Shown: one piece after another, positions 22,921-26,697 of the stretch
How the letters are laid out: each line of letters starts with the position of its first letter
How positions within the stretch are numbered: position 1 is the first letter of the stretch
NCBI GenBank assembly: GCA_031969915.1
Contig: DALYJJ010000086.1
Coordinates: 1-26,697, forward strand
From: DALYJJ01 sp031969915
Lineage (GTDB): Bacteria > Acidobacteriota > Terriglobia > Bryobacterales > Bryobacteraceae
Direction: 5' to 3'
Length of the DNA stretch: 26,697 bases
The notes under the pieces: model-generated
What the model was told of the DNA's origin: nothing
The model's database searches: none
What the model saw: the letters and a program-made list of their open reading frames with translations, nothing else
Program-made: the position numbers and the translations under genes

Positions 22921-24225
22921 CTACACCGCCCAGGAGGTGTCGGGGGTGGCGCGAAACTCCTTGGGGTCGCGGGCGAGTTCCTGGTAGATGGCTTCGACGA
23001 GGGCTTCCCAGGATGCGCTGAGGATGTTCTCGGACATGCCGGAGGTGGTCCAGACGCGTTCACCGTCTTCCCAATCGACGTCGACGAGGACCTTGGCGGC
23101 GGTGCCGGCGAGGCGGTCGAGGACGCGGACGCGATAGTCGCGGAGCCAGAAGCGGCCGACCGAGGGGAAGAGGGGGGAGATGGTCTCGCGGAGGGCGAGG
23201 TCGAGGGCTTCGAGGGGGCCTACGCCCTGGGCGGCGCCGGTGAGCACATCGCCGTTCAGGACCAGGGTAACGGAGGCTTCGCTTAGGGGCTGGGTGCGGC
23301 CGACGACGCGGGTGCGGACTTCGTAACTCGAGACCTCAAACGGCGGGCCGGCGGGCTGGTTCTGGTCAGAGCGCTCGGGGATGTTACCGACGGGCTCGCC
23401 GTGGCCGTGGGGGAAGGCGCCGGAGCCTACGAACGGGGCTCGGGAGTCGAGGGGCTTGCCGACGGCGCCGGCGATGGTGCGGGCGAGGGCAGTAAGTCCG
23501 GCTAACTTCTTGGGACCCACGACCTGGTGCCCTAACTTAAGTTCCAGGTCGGCGACGATGGTGGCCAGGTTGGCGCAACCGCAGCGTTCGCCGTAGCCGT
23601 TCATGCAGCCTTCGACCTGAGTGAAGCCCGCCTCGACGGCGGCGAGGGTATTGGCGACGGCGAGCCCGCCGTCATTATGGGCGTGGATGCCGAGGACGCC
23701 GTCGAAGCGCTTACGGACCTCGCGGCAGACCTCGGCGATGCGGCCGGGGAGGGAGCCGCCGGCGGTATCGCAGAGGGAGAGGACATCGGCGCCGCCGGAC
23801 TTGGCGGCCTCGAGCATCCGCAGGGCGAGATAGTGGTTGGCGCGGAAGCTATCGAAGAACGACTTAGCGAGAAAGATGACGTGGCGGCCTTCGCCCTTGA
23901 GGCGGCGGACGCCGTGGGCGATGGCGTCGATGTCCTCGACTCCGGCGAAGACGGTGACCACGGGGGTGGCGGCATCGAGCAGGGGCTCGATGCGAGAGCG
24001 GACGCCGCCGTAGGCGGAGAGGCGGGCGTGGTTCAGTTGCAGCGAGCGGGCCTGGCGGAAGAACTCGGCGTCCTCGAGCGAGGTCGCGGGCCAGCCGGCC
24101 TCAATGAAGTCGATGCCGAAGCGATCGAGTTCGAGGGTGAGGCGGAGTTTGTCGTCGATGGTGAAGTGCACACCTTCGCCGAGGGCGCCGTCCCGCAATG
24201 TGGAGTCGAGCACCTGGATACGCAT
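22921..24225 (-). CDS. cimA: Citramalate/2-isopropylmalate synthase-like enzyme, compact form
   Basis: The 434-residue protein has a DRE-TIM barrel with LDSTLRDG (R11, D12), the metal motif HAHND (181-185) and NGYGERCG (209-216), and a C-terminal LeuA allosteric domain (about 296-415; GPLEALDLALRE, DYRVRVLD, GTAAKVLV, SENILSASWEALV). The family is citramalate synthase, which joins pyruvate and acetyl-CoA on the way to isoleucine. Usual length is about 520 residues: the connecting subdomain, normally with an AFxHKGGxH motif, is replaced here by a short linker (273-295). The LRDGxQ glutamine is Leu at 15. It follows the aminotransferase gene by 9 bases in the same operon. Activity is uncertain, and a diverged function is possible. 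Confidence 0.82.
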   Translation of the reverse strand: MRIQVLDSTLRDGALGEGVHFTIDDKLRLTLELDRFGIDFIEAGWPATSLEDAEFFRQARSLQLNHARLSAYGGVRSRIEPLLDAATPVVTVFAGVEDIDAIAHGVRRLKGEGRHVIFLAKSFFDSFRANHYLALRMLEAAKSGGADVLSLCDTAGGSLPGRIAEVCREVRKRFDGVLGIHAHNDGGLAVANTLAAVEAGFTQVEGCMNGYGERCGCANLATIVADLELKLGHQVVGPKKLAGLTALARTIAGAVGKPLDSRAPFVGSGAFPHGHGEPVGNIPERSDQNQPAGPPFEVSSYEVRTRVVGRTQPLSEASVTLVLNGDVLTGAAQGVGPLEALDLALRETISPLFPSVGRFWLRDYRVRVLDRLAGTAAKVLVDVDWEDGERVWTTSGMSENILSASWEALVEAIYQELARDPKEFRATPDTSWAV

Positions 24226-24234
24226 GATGGGTCC

Positions 24235-25194
24235 TCAACAGGGAAGTTCGGAGGCGGCCATGGCATAGGCGGGCATGACCCAGTGGCGGTAGCGGTCGAG
24301 CCGGCCGTGGGTGGCGTCGAGGTAGAGGCGCCGGAGCTGATGGGTGAAGAAGCCGATCTCGCCGTTGCCCACGGGGCGATGATCGACATTGGTGATGGGC
24401 GCGACCTCGACGGCGGTACCGGTGAAGAAGGCCTCATCGCAGACGTAGAGTTCGCTGCGTTCGATGGAGCGTTCGACGACCTCGAGGTGGAGTTCGGCGC
24501 GAGCGAGTTCCATGATGGAGGCGCGGGTGATGCCTTCGAGGATGTTGTCCGAAGGGGGCGGGGTGATGAGGCGGCCGTCGCGCACGATGAACAGATTGCA
24601 GGTGGCGCCTTCGGCGACGTGGCCGCGCTCGGTGAGGAAGATCGCTTCGTCGAAGCCGTTGCGGCGGGCCTCGTCGGTGGCGAGGGTGGAGTTCACATAG
24701 GCGCCGCAGATCTTGGCGCGGCCGGGGATGGCGGAGTCTTCGATGCGGCGCCAGGAGGAGACGCCGGCGCTGATGCCGCGCGTGGACTCGATGTAGACGC
24801 CGAAGGGGACGGCGGCGATGGCGATGGAATCGTGTTCGTCGGCGTGGACGCCGATGCGGGCGGCGGACTTGAAGGCGAGGGGGCGGAAGTAGAGGTCCGT
24901 CTCGAAATGGTTGCGGCGAACCAGTTCGGCGGAGATGTCGCAGAGTTCAGTGACGGACTGGGGGATATGAATCCGGATGATGGAAGCGTTCCGCTTCCAG
25001 CGGTGATAGTGCTCGATGGGCCGCACCAGGTGGAGTTCCCCGGCCTGGGCGTCCCAGTAACCGCGGATGCCTTCGAAGACGCCCGTGCCGTAGTTGAGGG
25101 CGTGGGTGAGCATGCCCACGTGGGCGTCGCGGAGAGGGACGAATTTATCTCTGAAGAAAACAACCGTATCGGGGTTGGGTTCCGGCGTTCTCAT
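24235..25194 (-). CDS. ilvE: Branched-chain amino acid aminotransferase (PLP fold type IV)
   Basis: The 319-residue enzyme has the fold-IV core HALNYGTGVFEGIRGY (31-46), the PLP lysine K161 in GRAKICGAYVNS, EAIFLTERGHVAEGATCNLFIV and the phosphate-binding ILEGITRASIMELA. It transfers the amino group between Leu/Ile/Val and 2-oxoglutarate. Length matches IlvE of the usual bacterial type. The ATG overlaps the stop of the 2-oxoacid oxidoreductase gene by 4 bases (ATGA) and cimA follows after 9 bases, so three genes of branched-chain 2-oxoacid metabolism are linked. Related D-amino-acid or aminodeoxychorismate lyase functions are less likely given the context. Confidence 0.93.
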   Translation of the reverse strand: MRTPEPNPDTVVFFRDKFVPLRDAHVGMLTHALNYGTGVFEGIRGYWDAQAGELHLVRPIEHYHRWKRNASIIRIHIPQSVTELCDISAELVRRNHFETDLYFRPLAFKSAARIGVHADEHDSIAIAAVPFGVYIESTRGISAGVSSWRRIEDSAIPGRAKICGAYVNSTLATDEARRNGFDEAIFLTERGHVAEGATCNLFIVRDGRLITPPPSDNILEGITRASIMELARAELHLEVVERSIERSELYVCDEAFFTGTAVEVAPITNVDHRPVGNGEIGFFTHQLRRLYLDATHGRLDRYRHWVMPAYAMAASELPC

Positions 25195-26660
25195 GCGAGG
25201 GCTCCTTCGGGAGTAACGATACGGGCCGGGGAGGCGTGGTAGGCTTCCCTGCCCTTCAAGAGCGCGAGGCGGTCGAGTTCGAGCCAGCGCGCGGATTTGA
25301 CCTTATGGGAGAGGGCGTGATCGATGGGCTCGGGGGGCAGGAAGCCGGTGGCTTCGAGCAGCGCTCCGAGCATGACAATGTTGGCGGCGCGAGCATCGCC
25401 GAGGGAATCGGCCAACTGGGCGAAGGGCTGCACGACGAAGCGGACATCGGGGCGGCGGGCGTCTTCGGGCAGTTGGATGCCGTTATAGAAGACCCAGCCG
25501 CCGGGCTCGACGGCTCCGATGAACTTTTCGAGCGAAGGCTCGTTGAGGGCGAGCAGCACGTTCGGCCTGGTGACCAGGGGTGAATCGACGGGCCGTGTCG
25601 AAAGGCGGACGTGACAGTTAGAGGTGCCGGAGCGCATTTCCGGGCCGTAAGAGGGGAGCCAGGAGACGTTGAGGCCGGCGGCGAGACCGGCCTCGGCGAG
25701 CACTTCGCCGAGCATGAGCACGCCCTGGCCGCCGAAGCCGGCGACGCGGATGCGGAGATCGGTGGCTTCGGTTTGGGCGGGCGACGGAGGCAGCGTGTCA
25801 TCGGTCTCGAGGACGGTGGGGATGGCGGCGAGCTCGGGCGGCGCCGGGGGCGCGGGGCGCGGGGCCGCGGTGACGGTGCGGTCCTTGTAGACGCCGAGCG
25901 GGAAGTGCTTAGTGAGTTCGTCGCGCACGTAATGCTGGGCGTCCACGGGGTTCTGCTTCCAGATGGTGGGGCAGGGGGAGAGGATTTCGATGAGCGTGAA
26001 GCCAAGGCCCTGGACCTGATTTTCGACGCCCTTGCGGATGGCCTTGGCGGCGGCGAGGATCTGCTTGGCGCCGCCGAGGGCGACGCGCTCGAGATAGACG
26101 GGGGCTTCGAGCGTGGAGAGCAGTTCGCAGACGCGCATGGGGTAGCCTTCGTTCCAGACGTCGCGGCCGAAGGGGGTGGTGGTGCTTTTCTGGCCCACGA
26201 GGGTGGTGGGGGCCATCTGGCCGCCGGTCATCCCGTAGATGGCGTTGTTCAGGAAGAAGACGGTGATGGGCTCGCCGCGGTTGGCGGCGTGGAGTATCTC
26301 GGCGGAGCCGATGGCGGCGAGGTCGCCGTCGCCCTGATAGCTGATGACGACGGCTTCAGGGCGGCTCCGCTTGACGGCGGTGGCGACGGCGGAGGCGCGG
26401 CCGTGAGCGGCCTGGACGTTGCCGACATCGAAGTAGTAATAGGCGAAGACGGAGCAGCCGACGGGGCTCACCATGACGGTGCGGTCCTGGACGCCGAGCT
26501 CTTCGACGGCGCGGGCGATCAGCTTGTGAGTGATGCCGTGGCCGCAGCCGGGGCAATAGTGGGTCTGGCCGCGGTGTTCGCCCTTACGGGCGAACTCGGA
26601 GTAAAAGACGCCGGAGCGTTCCTGGACGATGTCGAAGTCGCAAAGGGTCTCGTTAGGCAT
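25191..26660 (-). CDS. 2-oxoacid:ferredoxin oxidoreductase, fused beta (TPP) and gamma subunits
   Basis: The 489-residue protein joins two subunits that are usually separate. Residues about 1-270 are a TPP-binding beta subunit: CPGCGH (36-41), GDGDLAAIGSAEILHAANR with the TPP/Mg loop, and NNAIYGMTGGQMAPTT. Residues about 305-489 are a gamma subunit: RVAGFGGQGVLMLGEVLAEAG and PSYGPEMRSGTSNCHVRLS, typical of VOR/KOR gamma. A Pro/Ala-rich linker (about 275-300) joins them. Such enzymes convert 2-oxoacids and CoA to acyl-CoA with ferredoxin reduction; ilvE next door favours branched-chain (2-oxoisovalerate-like) substrates. The alpha subunit is probably encoded just upstream, partly off the window. 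The ATG at 26660 overlaps the upstream frame. Confidence 0.9.
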   Translation of the reverse strand: MPNETLCDFDIVQERSGVFYSEFARKGEHRGQTHYCPGCGHGITHKLIARAVEELGVQDRTVMVSPVGCSVFAYYYFDVGNVQAAHGRASAVATAVKRSRPEAVVISYQGDGDLAAIGSAEILHAANRGEPITVFFLNNAIYGMTGGQMAPTTLVGQKSTTTPFGRDVWNEGYPMRVCELLSTLEAPVYLERVALGGAKQILAAAKAIRKGVENQVQGLGFTLIEILSPCPTIWKQNPVDAQHYVRDELTKHFPLGVYKDRTVTAAPRPAPPAPPELAAIPTVLETDDTLPPSPAQTEATDLRIRVAGFGGQGVLMLGEVLAEAGLAAGLNVSWLPSYGPEMRSGTSNCHVRLSTRPVDSPLVTRPNVLLALNEPSLEKFIGAVEPGGWVFYNGIQLPEDARRPDVRFVVQPFAQLADSLGDARAANIVMLGALLEATGFLPPEPIDHALSHKVKSARWLELDRLALLKGREAYHASPARIVTPEGALA

Positions 26661-26697
26661 GGTGGGACTCCGGGGTATGGGGCTTGGGCGAGCGGGG
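26653..26697 (-). CDS. C-terminal end of an upstream gene (possible 2-oxoacid oxidoreductase alpha subunit), partial
   Basis: From the right edge a minus-strand frame stays open for 14 codons (ending ESHHA) and stops at TAA (26655-26653), overlapping the next start by 8 bases (ATGCCTAA). The enzyme downstream lacks an alpha subunit, so that is the natural candidate, but only a Pro-rich tail is visible and it carries no recognisable motif. Confidence 0.4.
   Translation of the reverse strand, partial: PRSPKPHTPESHHA

Noticed and set aside
23350..23420. Frameshift or in-frame disruption explaining the short citramalate synthase
   Set aside because: Reading the other frames across this stretch does not recover the missing AFxHKGGxH segment, and too few bases are present to encode about 90 residues; the frame is continuous.
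23677..25242. Plus-strand open frame of 521 codons opposite cimA and ilvE
   Set aside because: Ala/Asp/Gly/Glu-rich translation typical of a GC-rich antisense shadow; the minus-strand genes carry complete family motifs.

Overview
This is a GC-rich bacterial window with tightly packed genes. It most likely comes from an acidobacterium of the Bryobacter/Solibacter type. That is an inference from an Oar-like TonB-dependent receptor with an N-terminal carboxypeptidase-regulatory-like domain, paired MacB-type permeases, a c-type-heme sensor kinase and a ferredoxin-dependent 2-oxoacid oxidoreductase. No rRNA, tRNA, CRISPR array, insertion sequence or phage gene was seen, and no gene-free stretch reaches 300 bases.

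Layout. (1) 2-2635, + strand: the 3' part of a respiratory operon, with a ferredoxin-like electron-transfer subunit (partial), a ten-helix NrfD/HybB-type membrane subunit and a membrane-anchored GcvH-like protein without the lipoyl lysine. (2) 2669-6206, - strand: three overlapping genes for a periplasmic heme-c sensor histidine kinase, an archaemetzincin-type metalloprotease and an NtrC-type sigma-54 response regulator. (3) 6311-11359, + strand: a Kup potassium transporter and a TonB-dependent receptor. (4) 11398-16634, - strand: a zinc alcohol dehydrogenase, an outer-membrane beta-barrel protein, a YheT-like hydrolase and two MacB-like permeases without an ATPase. (5) 16758-17039, + strand: a small unknown protein. 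(6) 17073-19726, - strand: cpaB-tadB-tadC of a Flp/Tad pilus system. (7) 19796-22885, - strand: an aromatic operon with DAHP synthase, an unknown anchored protein and a PfkB sugar kinase. (8) 22921-26697, - strand: the C-terminal end of an upstream protein, a fused beta-gamma 2-oxoacid:ferredoxin oxidoreductase, a branched-chain aminotransferase and a compact citramalate-synthase-like enzyme.

The strongest discovery is in the leader of the DAHP synthase gene. A near-consensus sigma-70 promoter (TTGCAC, 17 bases, TATACT) is followed within a few bases by a 16-codon leader peptide, MRCYAPSFGFRFSPFG, with four Phe codons and one Tyr codon. After it come two mutually exclusive pairings and an intrinsic terminator with a GAAA loop and a U-tract, ending just before the aroF start codon. 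This has every part of a classical transcription attenuator responding to phenylalanine supply, and the leader peptide is apparently translated from an almost leaderless mRNA. The second notable system is the heme-sensor / metzincin / sigma-54 regulator operon, which faces the respiratory operon and may control respiration in response to redox state or ligand.
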